Source of the DNA: Verrucomicrobiia bacterium
Lineage (GTDB): Bacteria; Verrucomicrobiota; Verrucomicrobiia; Limisphaerales; UBA11358
NCBI GenBank assembly: GCA_025451535.1
Contig: JANWKE010000137.1
Span: 1 to 59,175, forward strand
Length of the DNA stretch: 59,175 nucleotides
Direction: 5' to 3'
Positions 38,939-47,175 of the stretch are shown here, one piece after another. Positions within the stretch are counted from its first letter, which is position 1. Every line of letters begins with the position of its first letter. The position numbers and the translations under genes are program-made. The notes under the pieces were generated by a model. That model saw only the letters and a program-made list of their open reading frames with translations, was not told the DNA's origin and searched no databases.

Positions 38939-40779
38939 GCCTTCAACGCCTGGAGATCGGCGATGACTTTTTCAAGCTGCCCGACGACTGAATTCAATTC
39001 CGCGCTCCCGCGAATCGGCGCGTAGCGTGCCTGGTTGCAAAGCTGGAACAATTCGCGCAGGCCGTTCAATACCGGCCCCGGCGCACCGAGCGGGAGCAAC
39101 CGATCTTCAATCACCGCTTCGGTGATGGACGACGCCGGTGAATCCAGTTGTTCGCCCAGTTGCTCCTGTAACAGGCGAAATAACGTCGCGAAAAATTCGT
39201 CGGAATTGTTCTCCCTGGCCAGCCGGCGCAAATCGTTCAGACCGGCATGGACCCGTTGCGCGACCTGCCGTTGCCGTCGCAGCCGTGGATTGTTGGCCAG
39301 AATGTCCGTGCGCCTGCGCCAGACCACGGCGGCGAGCCACGCCAGAACCGGCAGCGTTTGCAGGACGAGAAACGCCGGTCGCGCCACCAGCGGCGGCCCG
39401 GCCTGGGCCAGCGCACCCAGGTCGTCCTTGATGGGCAAAATGTCCTCCGGCCGGGCCGGGCTTTGCGGATTGGCGGGTTGAACGCCCGCGATGGTCGGCG
39501 CGGGCGTCGTTCCAGCAGAACGAACCGCCAACGCCACCGGCGGTTCACTGAGCGTGCGATAATTGCCCGCGTCCGGGTCAAAATAGCTGAAGGAAAAAGG
39601 CGGCAACTCGTGGATATCTGAATTTTGCGGCGCAACAATCTGTTCAAAGGTCCTGGTACCCTGCAAACCGAGCGGGTCGGTCATCTCCACCCGGGAGGTG
39701 GGTGGATAAACCGTGAAGTCATGCCATGCCGACTGGTTCGGCAACGTCAGCGAGCCGGGATCGCCGCGGCCGGAAATCTGGATGCGCACGGTGATGGGAT
39801 CGCCGACGGCGACGTTGGTCGGCCCGGCGGTGACGGTCATGGTGTATTGGCCGATTGCGCCGTTGAAATTCGGCGGCACGTTCTCCGCCGGCAGCGGCAG
39901 AGACGGGATATTTGCGGTTTCGGTGGCCAGCGAGATTTGCTTCTGCGCCCCGCCGATATTTCCGAAGGGATCATGAACGCCAAATTGCTGAAAAAACGGA
40001 TCATTCGACTGATTCGGGGAGGCGATCAGCAGGGTCATGTTGGCCGTCAACGGACCAACGCTCAACGTGCCGGTCCGGTTGGCGGTCAAGGCCATGGCAA
40101 CCGGCACGACGGTGTAAACCCGGTTCCCGATTTGCGCCCGCCGCGCCTGTTCCTCACGCAGTTTGCCCACGGTAAAACCATCGGCGGGCGTGCCGGTGAA
40201 TTGAAAATTGCCAAAATTACGCACGTCGTCGCGCAGGTAAATCTCCAGGTTGGCGGCGACGGCTTCGCCCACGTAAACCTTGTCCCCGGGCAATGTGAGT
40301 TTCATGAAGGCAACCTGCGAACCGGCGTTGATTTGCGACGTTGACGCCGCGCTGGGTTGGCCCACCTTCAATCGCAATGGCTGGCTGGTCAGCGTCTGTC
40401 CGTTCACGTCGGCAACGATGGCGGGAATGACAAATTCACCCGTCCGCTGCGGGGTGACCGAAAAGGCGACCGTGACCGTCGAACTCATCGCGCCGTTCAC
40501 CCAGCTCACATTCTGGGAAGTGCCGGCCTGACTGATTTGCAGGCCGGAAACGCTCGGAGTCGGCACCGTGCGGGGTGAGCCGCCTTCAAACGCCAGCGAC
40601 AAGGTTGTGCTTTGGCCCAGCGTGAGAGTATCGTTGTCCAGCGACGCGGTGAAACTTGCCGCGCACACCGGCATGGCGCCCAGCCACAACAGGAGAAGAC
40701 AAAAACCAGCGGCGACCGGCACCAAACTTAATCTGCGGTCGCGCCAACGGAGATAACTTTTCCCTCGTAAACGTTCCAT
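38935..40779 (-). CDS. BatD-like membrane protein (oxygen tolerance family)
   Basis: 614 aa from the ATG at 40779, which puts the signal peptide (LSLVPVAAGFCLLLLWLGAM, about 17-39) near the N-terminus. An upstream ATG would precede it by 54 unrelated residues. The mature protein has repeated Ig-like beta domains (FTASLDNDTLTLGQSTTLSL; QRTGEFVIPAIVADVNGQTL; PSLPLPAENVPPNFNGAIGQ), as in BatD. One membrane helix at about 455-475 (FLVLQTLPVLAWLAAVVWRR) leads to a cytoplasmic helical tail. It is the first gene of the operon and overlaps the BatE-like gene by 4 bp. In Bacteroidetes BatD usually follows BatA/B/C, so the order here is rearranged. Confidence 0.88.
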   Translation of the reverse strand: MERLRGKSYLRWRDRRLSLVPVAAGFCLLLLWLGAMPVCAASFTASLDNDTLTLGQSTTLSLAFEGGSPRTVPTPSVSGLQISQAGTSQNVSWVNGAMSSTVTVAFSVTPQRTGEFVIPAIVADVNGQTLTSQPLRLKVGQPSAASTSQINAGSQVAFMKLTLPGDKVYVGEAVAANLEIYLRDDVRNFGNFQFTGTPADGFTVGKLREEQARRAQIGNRVYTVVPVAMALTANRTGTLSVGPLTANMTLLIASPNQSNDPFFQQFGVHDPFGNIGGAQKQISLATETANIPSLPLPAENVPPNFNGAIGQYTMTVTAGPTNVAVGDPITVRIQISGRGDPGSLTLPNQSAWHDFTVYPPTSRVEMTDPLGLQGTRTFEQIVAPQNSDIHELPPFSFSYFDPDAGNYRTLSEPPVALAVRSAGTTPAPTIAGVQPANPQSPARPEDILPIKDDLGALAQAGPPLVARPAFLVLQTLPVLAWLAAVVWRRRTDILANNPRLRRQRQVAQRVHAGLNDLRRLARENNSDEFFATLFRLLQEQLGEQLDSPASSITEAVIEDRLLPLGAPGPVLNGLRELFQLCNQARYAPIRGSAELNSVVGQLEKVIADLQALKA

Positions 40780-41015
40780 TCCAAACACTTTACGTCTCGA
40801 AACCACCTGTCCCCATTTTGCAATCGCTCGTCCACAATGGTTCATTTCAGACAATAGAAAAGACAATTCGCGCCCCAAAATGTTCACAATGGGAGCGAGT
40901 TCAACGCCAGCAGGCATTCCGACTCCATCATCATTAACCATTTACGCCGGTCGGGCATAGTGCCAATTGCAACGCCGCTCGACAAAACTTTTTTCCCGCG
41001 CCATCCTGCTGCGGC

Positions 41016-41624
41016 ATGGCATTTGAATCAGATTCACCGCTCGACCGCCTCTGGCAGGAATACGGCCGGCCGTTTGAGCAATGGGACGACCTCACACTCG
41101 CGCGCTGGCTGGCGCAAACCCTGGGCCAGCTCGAAGGCCGGGCGTGGCGATTGTCGCATCCGCTGGTTGGCGCGTACCGGCTGGGGGCGCAGCTGGCGCA
41201 TAACCGGCAAATCTGGTTCAAGCGGCTGGCCACGCCGCCGGCCGCCTACACGGAATCACCGTGCTGCCGCGCGCCGTTTCTGCCCTTGCTTACCCGCGAC
41301 GCGCGCGAATCCGGCCTCATCTGCCAGCATTGCAACGAAACGCTCGTGCCGTTCGACGAAATTGCCGCCGAAGTCCGGCCCGCGCTGGACGCGTGGGCGA
41401 AAGAGTACGAACCCGTCCACGCCGTTGCGCACTGGGATGACCGCCAGCGCCGCCGGGTCAGCAATTATGACGCCGCCTACGAAAACGCGGCGAAGGAAGC
41501 CGAACAGTTTCTTTCGCGCGCCGGCCGCGAACTGGCGCCGCAGTTGCTCAATCTATATCCGGCCATCGTCTGGGAAGACCAGGACGAATGCCTTGAAGTG
41601 CGGCCCGAAGACGTGGCCCTGTAA
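41016..41624 (+). CDS. Unknown soluble protein with Cys-rich zinc-binding-like centre
   Basis: 202 aa with no signal peptide. The central PCCRAPFLPLLTRDARES followed by LICQHCNETLVPFD contains C-C...C-x2-C, a likely zinc ribbon. The first part (PLDRLWQEYGRPFEQWDDLT) and the rest (EYEPVHAVAHWDDRQRRRVS) are helical. No named family was recognised. It is divergent from the Bat operon (236 bp) and 61 bp ahead of the AsmA-like gene. Confidence 0.65.
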   Translation: MAFESDSPLDRLWQEYGRPFEQWDDLTLARWLAQTLGQLEGRAWRLSHPLVGAYRLGAQLAHNRQIWFKRLATPPAAYTESPCCRAPFLPLLTRDARESGLICQHCNETLVPFDEIAAEVRPALDAWAKEYEPVHAVAHWDDRQRRRVSNYDAAYENAAKEAEQFLSRAGRELAPQLLNLYPAIVWEDQDECLEVRPEDVAL

Positions 41625-41660
41625 TTTATGATTTACCTGACTCACCCCTGCGACGGAAAA

Positions 41661-41688
41661 ATCATCAATCATCAATCACCCATCAATG
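41661..41688. repeat. Heptamer tract, unit ATCATCA, ending in a start codon
   Basis: Units ATCATCA, ATCATCA, ATCACCC, ATCAATG. The last unit contains the ATG (41686) of the AsmA-like gene. No ribosome-binding site remains between the repeat and the start. Confidence 0.75.
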
Positions 41689-42378
41689 TTTAAGTGGTTT
41701 TTCAAATGGCTGATCCGCCTCGCCGCTCTGGTGGTGGTGCTGGTGGTCATTCTGTTGCTGGCGCGTAACGCGATTCTGCGGGTTTATCTCGAACACCAGA
41801 TTCGTGCCCAGACCGGCATGGATGCCGAGATTGGCGGGTTTTCGCTCGGCCTGGCCGAACCAACGATAACGATTCGGAATTTCCGTCTGTACAATCCGCC
41901 GGCCTTTGCCGGCACACCGTTCCTCGACATTCGGGAAATCCACGCGGAATATGACCCCGCTGCGCTCGCGCGGCACGAATTGCATATCACCCTGATGCGT
42001 TTCAATCTGGGCGAACTGGACATCGTCAAAAATCAGGCGGGGCAGACCAACATCTTTTCCCTTGGCCTGGCCATGTCTCCGAAAAAATCCGGCGGCCACG
42101 CCGGCGAATCGTTCACCCGGCAGACCGGCCTTGAATTCAAAGGCATTGACGTGTTGAACGTCTCCATCGGCACCGCCAGGTACATTGACTTGAACAACCC
42201 GCGGAACAATCGCACCCAAATCATCGGTGTCCAGAACTGTGTGCTCAAAAATGTGAAATCATCCGCCGATCTGGGCGGGCTGGCGGCCTTCATCGCGTTG
42301 CGCAGCGGTGACTTCTTCAGCTCCTTGTCTGACCGGAAAAGTTCAGGGTCAGGTATTCTGAAGCTGCTGGCCCAATAA
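41686..42378 (+). CDS. AsmA-like membrane-anchored protein
   Basis: 230 aa. N-terminal membrane anchor (about 8-26, LIRLAALVVVLVVILLLARN), then VYLEHQIRAQTGMDAEIGGF and LAEPTITIRNFRLYNPPAFA, the beta-strand start typical of AsmA-family proteins, which guide lipid or protein transport between membranes. The rest (IDVLNVSIGTARYIDLNNPR) keeps the beta-rich pattern. It is much shorter than AsmA proper (about 600 aa) and contains only the N-terminal domain. The start codon lies within a heptamer repeat. Its neighbour proB is not functionally linked. Confidence 0.6.
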   Translation: MFKWFFKWLIRLAALVVVLVVILLLARNAILRVYLEHQIRAQTGMDAEIGGFSLGLAEPTITIRNFRLYNPPAFAGTPFLDIREIHAEYDPAALARHELHITLMRFNLGELDIVKNQAGQTNIFSLGLAMSPKKSGGHAGESFTRQTGLEFKGIDVLNVSIGTARYIDLNNPRNNRTQIIGVQNCVLKNVKSSADLGGLAAFIALRSGDFFSSLSDRKSSGSGILKLLAQ

Positions 42379-42432
42379 AATCGCTGCCATTTTTGCGTTT
42401 TCCGCGAGCGAAATTTTTCCTAATCTCGGCGT

Positions 42433-43509
42433 GTGCATCGTGATCCGCTCAAGTCCACCGCCCGCCTCGTCGTGAAACTCGGCACGGGCGTGCTCACGGA
42501 CAGCCGCAAGCAGCCCGATCCGGCACAGTTGGAACAGCTCGTGGCGCAAATCGCCGGGCAACGCCAGGCGGGCCGGGAAATTGTGATCGTCACCTCCGGC
42601 GCCGTCGGCGCCGGCATGGGCGCGCTGGGATTGGACAAGCGCCCGACCGGACTCGCCGAAATGCAGGCCTGTGCCGCCATCGGCCAGTCCCGCCTCATGG
42701 CCACCTACGCGGAACTGTTCGCACGGCACAATCTGCACGTCGCGCAGGTGCTGCTCACGCATGATGACCTCGAACATCACGAGCGCCATCTCAACGCCCG
42801 CAACACGCTGGTCACCTTGCTGGGCCGCGGCGTGGTGCCGGTTATCAATGAAAACGACGCCGTTTCCATCACCGAATTGAAATTCGGCGACAATGACAAG
42901 CTGTCCGCCCTGGTCGCGTCCTTGTTGCCCGCTGATTTGCTCGTAATTCTCACCACCGTGGACGGCGTCATCGAAAATTTCGGCAAGCCCAATCCAAAAA
43001 CCATTTCCGTCATCGAAACCATCGACTCCGCCCTGGAAAAAATCGCGCGCGGCACCGACAGCGAAACCGCTGTGGGCGGCATGAAATCGAAGATTGAAGC
43101 CGCGAAAATTGTTGTGCGTTCCGGCATCCCGCTCGTCATCGCCTCGGGCCGGAAGAAAAATGTGCTGGCGCAAATCCTCGCCGGCGAAGATGAAGGCACA
43201 CTCTTCGTGGCGCCGGAAAAGCGGCTTCAAGGGCGCAAGCGCTGGATCGCGTTTTTCCATCATCCCAAGGGCGCGTTGATTGTGGACGACGGCGCGAAGC
43301 AGGCCTTGCAGGAGAAGGGCAAGAGCCTGCTGCCGCCGGGGGTCGCGCGCTGCGAAGGCGATTTCGCGGCCGGCGACGTGGTGCGGATTTGTGATTTGAA
43401 CGGCACGGAATTCGCGCGCGGCATTGCGCGATTCGATTCCGCCGCCGTCCGCGCCCGCAAACTGCCCAAGGAGGAACTCGTGCACCGGGATGATCTGGTG
43501 ATTCTTTGA
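42433..43509 (+). CDS. proB: Glutamate 5-kinase
   Basis: 358 aa from a GTG at 42433. The first step of proline synthesis: ATP + L-glutamate to L-glutamyl 5-phosphate. Seen: RLVVKLGTGVLTD, EIVIVTSGAVGAGMGALGLD, AACAAIGQSRLMATYAELFA (in part), NDAVSITELKFGDNDKLSAL, LLVILTTVDGVIEN and GGMKSKIEAAKIVVRSGIPL, all matching the amino-acid kinase fold of ProB. Residues about 270-350 are a PUA domain (ALIVDDGAKQALQEKGKSLL). Length is close to E. coli ProB (367). The proA gene is not in the window. The stop is followed at once by the heptamer hairpin 43508-43583. Confidence 0.95.
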   Translation: MHRDPLKSTARLVVKLGTGVLTDSRKQPDPAQLEQLVAQIAGQRQAGREIVIVTSGAVGAGMGALGLDKRPTGLAEMQACAAIGQSRLMATYAELFARHNLHVAQVLLTHDDLEHHERHLNARNTLVTLLGRGVVPVINENDAVSITELKFGDNDKLSALVASLLPADLLVILTTVDGVIENFGKPNPKTISVIETIDSALEKIARGTDSETAVGGMKSKIEAAKIVVRSGIPLVIASGRKKNVLAQILAGEDEGTLFVAPEKRLQGRKRWIAFFHHPKGALIVDDGAKQALQEKGKSLLPPGVARCEGDFAAGDVVRICDLNGTEFARGIARFDSAAVRARKLPKEELVHRDDLVIL

Positions 43510-43583
43510 TTTAAGATTTACGATATACGATTTACGAGCGCACTGACGGTTGGTGCGTAAATCGTATATCGTAAATCGTAAAT
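43508..43583. repeat. Heptamer-built perfect hairpin between proB and mazG
   Basis: Units GATTTAC, GATATAC, GATTTAC on one side and CGTAAAT, CGTATAT, CGTAAAT, CGTAAAT on the other form a 22-bp perfect inverted repeat (43515-43536 with 43556-43577) around a 19-nt loop. The tract starts in the proB stop codon and ends with the mazG ATG. No T-run follows. Confidence 0.85.
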
Positions 43584-44226
43584 GAAGAAAAATTCTGCAA
43601 TCACCGACCTTCTCAACGTCATGGCCCGGCTGCGCTCGCCGACGGGCTGCCCGTGGGACCGCGAGCAAAGCCACCTGACGCTGCGCCGCCACGCCATCGA
43701 GGAAGTCTATGAATTGATTGACGCCATCGAGGCGAAGGACGACCACGAAATGGCCGAAGAACTTGGCGATCTCTTGTTGCAGGTGGTCTTTCACTGCCAG
43801 TTGGCGCGGGAACGCGGTGCGTTTGATTTCGAAAAAGTCTGCCGCCTGATTGTGGAAAAGCTGGTGCGCCGCCATCCTCATGTCTTTGGTGAAACAAAAG
43901 TCAAGGGCGTGGACGAAGTCTGGGCGAACTGGGAGAAAATCAAGCACGCGGAGAAAAAGGGGACGCGGCACGAACGTGCCTCGGCCTTCGATGGCATCCC
44001 GAAACATCTGCCGGCCTTGCTGCGCGCCGAAAAGCTGGTCAAGAAAGCCCGCAAAGTTTTAAACGACGAGCACGGTTCAAAACGGCAGTTTTCCAGGACG
44101 GCCCTGGCCAGGAAGCTTTTTGAGCTGGCCGGCCAGGCGCAGCGCCAAGGCTGGTCGGCGGAGGAATTATTGAGTGACGAAGTCAAAAGGCGTGAGCGCG
44201 CATTCCGCCAATTGGAAAAGGACTGA
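43582..44226 (+). CDS. mazG: MazG family nucleoside triphosphate pyrophosphohydrolase
   Basis: 214 aa. MARLRSPTGCPWDREQSHLT, LRRHAIEEVYELIDAIEAKD and DDHEMAEELGDLLLQVVFHC carry the E-x2-E...E-x2-D Mg-binding pattern of all-alpha NTP pyrophosphatases, and KLVRRHPHVFGETKVKG is the classic MazG signature. Compared with E. coli MazG (263 aa, two MazG domains) the C-terminal second domain is partly degenerate. It removes pyrophosphate from non-canonical or excess NTPs. Its start codon is inside the heptamer tract after proB. Confidence 0.92.
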   Translation: MKKNSAITDLLNVMARLRSPTGCPWDREQSHLTLRRHAIEEVYELIDAIEAKDDHEMAEELGDLLLQVVFHCQLARERGAFDFEKVCRLIVEKLVRRHPHVFGETKVKGVDEVWANWEKIKHAEKKGTRHERASAFDGIPKHLPALLRAEKLVKKARKVLNDEHGSKRQFSRTALARKLFELAGQAQRQGWSAEELLSDEVKRRERAFRQLEKD

Positions 44227-44506
44227 CTCACGGGGATTAGGGAAACCGCCATATCACCAGGAACACAAATCGATAAAGAATTCTTCACACCGCGAACCAC
44301 GCCAAAGACACGAACGGTTTCAATTAAAACATCTTTCGCGTGTTTGGTTTATTTCGCGGTTAGAACCATGGCGTTCACCGCGTCTTGGCGGGCAAAAATT
44401 CCCGGTTCTTTTATTGTTCCGTGTCTTAAGTAGTTCACCGGATGCATTTGACAGGCCGGGAAACTCGTACCACCTTCCGGTGTTGAACCTATTAGGTGTC
44501 AATTCT
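44227..44506. other. Intergenic region with dispersed ACCGCGAACCACGCCAAA repeat
   Basis: 280 bp. ACCGCGAACCACGCCAAA at about 44290-44307 recurs in opposite orientation at 56745-56763. No open frame with features of a gene. It probably carries the promoter of the 44507 gene. Confidence 0.5.
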
Positions 44507-45214
44507 ATGAAAACTCGAAACTTTCAAAGGCTGCCACTCACCATCGTTGTTCTCACCGTGCTGGCTTTGGTGGCGAACAACGCCGTGGCACAGGATGCCA
44601 CAAGCTCTACCACTGCTGCCACAAGTGTTCAACCGGCGGCCGCCAGCCAGACCGCACCGCAGTTGTCCTACGGCGTGCCGGAGGTTTTGCAACTGTCGCA
44701 GGCCAAGGTCGGCGACAGCGTTATCGTCAATTTCATCCAGAACTCCGGAAACAATTACGGGTTGAACGCTGCCCAAATCATTTACCTGCGAAAGCAGGGT
44801 GTCTCCGACACAGTCATCAACACCATGCTGAACCAGCGTTCGCAATCGGCGCAGACCGCGTCCACCCCGACCATGTCATCAGACAACCCGGCGGCTTACA
44901 GTACCCAAACTGCAACCACCACGCAGCCGGCGGCGACCTATGTTCAAACGGTTCCGACCTCGACGGTGTACGTCGTTCCAGACACGCAAACCTATTATTA
45001 CAATAACTGGCTTTATTCCCGCAGCCCGTACTACTACTTTGGCAACTATCCCTCCTACGGCTACTGTTGGCCATACCCGGCGGTGTCGGTCTCCTTCGGT
45101 TGGGGCGGCTATGGGGGCGGCTACCGCGGCGGCTGGCACGTGGACCGCGATAGTTTCCACGGCGGCTGGCATGGCGGCGGCGGTTGGCACAGGGGTGGCG
45201 GATGGCATCACTGA
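44507..45214 (+). CDS. Secreted protein with Tyr/Trp/Gly/His-rich C-terminus
   Basis: 235 aa from the ATG at 44507 (MKTRNFQRLPLTIVVLTVLA), with a signal peptide ending at about V-A-Q-D. Residues about 50-110 (YGVPEVLQLSQAKVGDSVIV; LNAAQIIYLRKQGVSDTVIN) form a small helical unit seen in other verrucomicrobial secreted proteins. Then comes a Thr/Gln/Pro-rich linker. Residues about 160-235 are rich in Tyr, Trp, Gly and His (YYYNNWLYSRSPYYYFGNYP; GGWHGGGGWHRGGGWHH). The His-Gly repeats could bind metal ions or polyanions. No known family. The stop is followed 35 bp later by a strong terminator hairpin. Confidence 0.65.
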   Translation: MKTRNFQRLPLTIVVLTVLALVANNAVAQDATSSTTAATSVQPAAASQTAPQLSYGVPEVLQLSQAKVGDSVIVNFIQNSGNNYGLNAAQIIYLRKQGVSDTVINTMLNQRSQSAQTASTPTMSSDNPAAYSTQTATTTQPAATYVQTVPTSTVYVVPDTQTYYYNNWLYSRSPYYYFGNYPSYGYCWPYPAVSVSFGWGGYGGGYRGGWHVDRDSFHGGWHGGGGWHRGGGWHH

Positions 45215-45248
45215 CGACCCGAGCCTCTAAAAACATTCATTTTACATT

Positions 45249-45303
45249 GTAGCGGCGGTCTATGACCGCCGTTTTTTTGGGCGCGCGCCGAGCGCCGCTA
45301 TAC
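45249..45303. repeat. GTAG-headed palindrome pair C (REP/BIME type)
   Basis: GTAG at 45249 followed by CGGCGGTC/GACCGCCG, opposed to GGCGCGCGCC...GCGCCGCTATAC. The inverted copy ends in CTA-TA-C, and its CTA (45298-45300) is the stop codon of the ABC transporter gene on the minus strand. Confidence 0.7.
45253..45278 (+). terminator. Rho-independent terminator of the 44507 gene, formed by palindrome pair C
   Basis: CGGCGGTC, 3 nt, GACCGCCG, then seven T residues: an 8-bp GC-rich stem plus T-run, 38 bp after the stop at 45214. The stem is the hairpin of the GTAG element, so the repeat doubles as a terminator. Confidence 0.75.
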
Positions 45304-47175
45304 CGTTCCCGCCGGCCGGGCACTGACAAATTCCCGGTGCAACCGGGCGTAAACGCCGTCCTGCCGCAGCAAACTTTCGTGCGTACCGCGCTCGACAATC
45401 CGGCCCTGGTCCAGCACCAGCACCAAATCGGCCCGGCGGATGGTGCTCAGGCGGTGCGCCACCACAAATGCCGTCCGCCCGCGCAGCAGGACTTCCAGCG
45501 CCCGTTGCAACCGCGCCTCCGTAATGGTATCAATCGCACTGGTCGCTTCGTCGAGCACCACAATACGCGGGTTGGCGAGCATCGCCCGCGCGAAGCACAC
45601 CAGTTGCCGCTGGCCGAAGGACAGCGCCGCGCCGCGCTCGGCCACCTCGGAATGCAATCCGTGCGGGAGCGCGTCAATGAGGTCGGCGCAGTCCAGCGCC
45701 GCCAGCGTCGCCCGCACGTCGGCCTCCGTCGCGCCGGGCCGGGCAAACCGGATGTTGTCCAGCACCGTGCCGGAGAAGAGGAAATTGTTCTGCTGCACGC
45801 TGCCCATCTGCGACCGCAACGAGTCACTGGTGACCCGGTTTAAGTCCGTGCCGTCCACCAGCACACGTCCACCCGTGGGCAGATAAAATTTCTGCAACAG
45901 GGCCACGAGTGTCGTCTTGCCGCTGCCGGTGTGACCCACCAGCGCCACCGTCTGGCCTGGCTCGGCCATAAAGGAAACATCCCTGAGCACCGGCCGGCCC
46001 GGTTGATATTCGAATTGCACCGCCTGGAATTCCACCCGGCCCCCGATGACCGGCAACGGCTTCGCGTCGGCGGCGTCCTGCCATTCTGGCGGCTGGTCGA
46101 GCATCCGGAACAACCGTTCGGCGCCCGCCATCGCCATCAATGCCTGGTTCAACTGGTTGCCAATCACCTGCACCGGATCGAAGAACAGGTTGGCCAGGAA
46201 AAAGAACATGACGAGATCCCCCACCTCCATGTGCAGCCAGCCGTGCCAGCTCAACGCCCCGTAGGCACTCAACAGGGCCATCGCGCCGAGGAACAACTGG
46301 CTTTTCAATTGCAGCAACGGCACGAACACCGCCGACGCCTGCGCCACGCCCACGTTGTTTTCGCCGTGCACGTTGATCAATTTGCGGAAAAAACCGGCGT
46401 TGATGTCCTGCCGCACAAACGCCTGGGTCACCCGGATGCCACTCACCGACTCGGCCAGCGTGGAGGCGACCCGGCTCCACGATTGCTGAACCAGGCGCAG
46501 GCGGCGGCTCATTTCACTGCGGTATTTTTCATTCACCACCCAGATGACCGGTGCCATCAGGAGCATCAAAGCAAACAGTTTCCAGTTGTACCAGGCCATG
46601 AGCGCCGCTGAACCGGCCATTTGCAGGCATTGCACCACCAGCACGAACGCCACGTCCTGCACCCCGGCCCGGACGCTGTCGATGTCCGACGTCAACCGGC
46701 TGATGATGCGCCCGAATTTGGTCTGGTTGAAGAACGACATCGGCATGGTCATCAGTTTGGCGAACAAATCCGACCGCATGTCGTGCACGACCGCCTCGCC
46801 CAGTTCGAGCGCGAACCGTTGGCGGAAATGGAACATCGCTACCGTAACCAGCGCCAACAGGAAATAAGCCGTCGCATACCGGTAAATGCCCGGCAAATCC
46901 CGTCCGGTAATCGGGCCGTTGATGGTGCGGCCACTCAACCACGCCAGCGCCGGCAATTGCAAACCGCGGGTGAACGTCAGGATGAACAGCCAGTTTCGTT
47001 TGGCCGCGTAAGGCCTGGTGTAGCGGAAAATCCGGCGGATGAGCGCCAGTTGCAACGGCGCCTTGTCCGCCTCGTGCTCCTCCATCGGATCGTAGAATGT
47101 AAGAGCCTCCCGCGCCGAAAGGCCGTCCTTCGTGACGTTATCTACCGGCGATTTAATGTTCGTTCGCGCGCTCAT
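45298..47175 (-). CDS. ABC exporter half-transporter, catalytic-site subunit (MsbA/LmrA type)
   Basis: 625 aa. A six-helix ABC transmembrane domain (about 60-360), then a nucleotide-binding domain. Walker A is ALVGHTGSGKTTLVALLQ, the Q-loop is present, Walker B VVLDEATSAIDT has the catalytic Glu and the switch is FVVAHRLSTIRRAD with His. The signature motif is degenerate, LSFGQRQLVCFARAM instead of LSGGQ. Together with the partner this gives one consensus and one degenerate ATP site, as in asymmetric heterodimeric exporters (TM287/288, BmrCD type). The substrate is unknown. The start overlaps the partner gene by 4 bp. The stop codon is provided by GTAG palindrome pair C. Confidence 0.92.
   Translation of the reverse strand: MSARTNIKSPVDNVTKDGLSAREALTFYDPMEEHEADKAPLQLALIRRIFRYTRPYAAKRNWLFILTFTRGLQLPALAWLSGRTINGPITGRDLPGIYRYATAYFLLALVTVAMFHFRQRFALELGEAVVHDMRSDLFAKLMTMPMSFFNQTKFGRIISRLTSDIDSVRAGVQDVAFVLVVQCLQMAGSAALMAWYNWKLFALMLLMAPVIWVVNEKYRSEMSRRLRLVQQSWSRVASTLAESVSGIRVTQAFVRQDINAGFFRKLINVHGENNVGVAQASAVFVPLLQLKSQLFLGAMALLSAYGALSWHGWLHMEVGDLVMFFFLANLFFDPVQVIGNQLNQALMAMAGAERLFRMLDQPPEWQDAADAKPLPVIGGRVEFQAVQFEYQPGRPVLRDVSFMAEPGQTVALVGHTGSGKTTLVALLQKFYLPTGGRVLVDGTDLNRVTSDSLRSQMGSVQQNNFLFSGTVLDNIRFARPGATEADVRATLAALDCADLIDALPHGLHSEVAERGAALSFGQRQLVCFARAMLANPRIVVLDEATSAIDTITEARLQRALEVLLRGRTAFVVAHRLSTIRRADLVLVLDQGRIVERGTHESLLRQDGVYARLHREFVSARPAGTV

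Noticed and set aside
42349-44007. 552-codon minus-strand frame over proB and mazG
   Set aside because: Entirely antisense to two enzymes with full catalytic signatures; it has no domain of its own.
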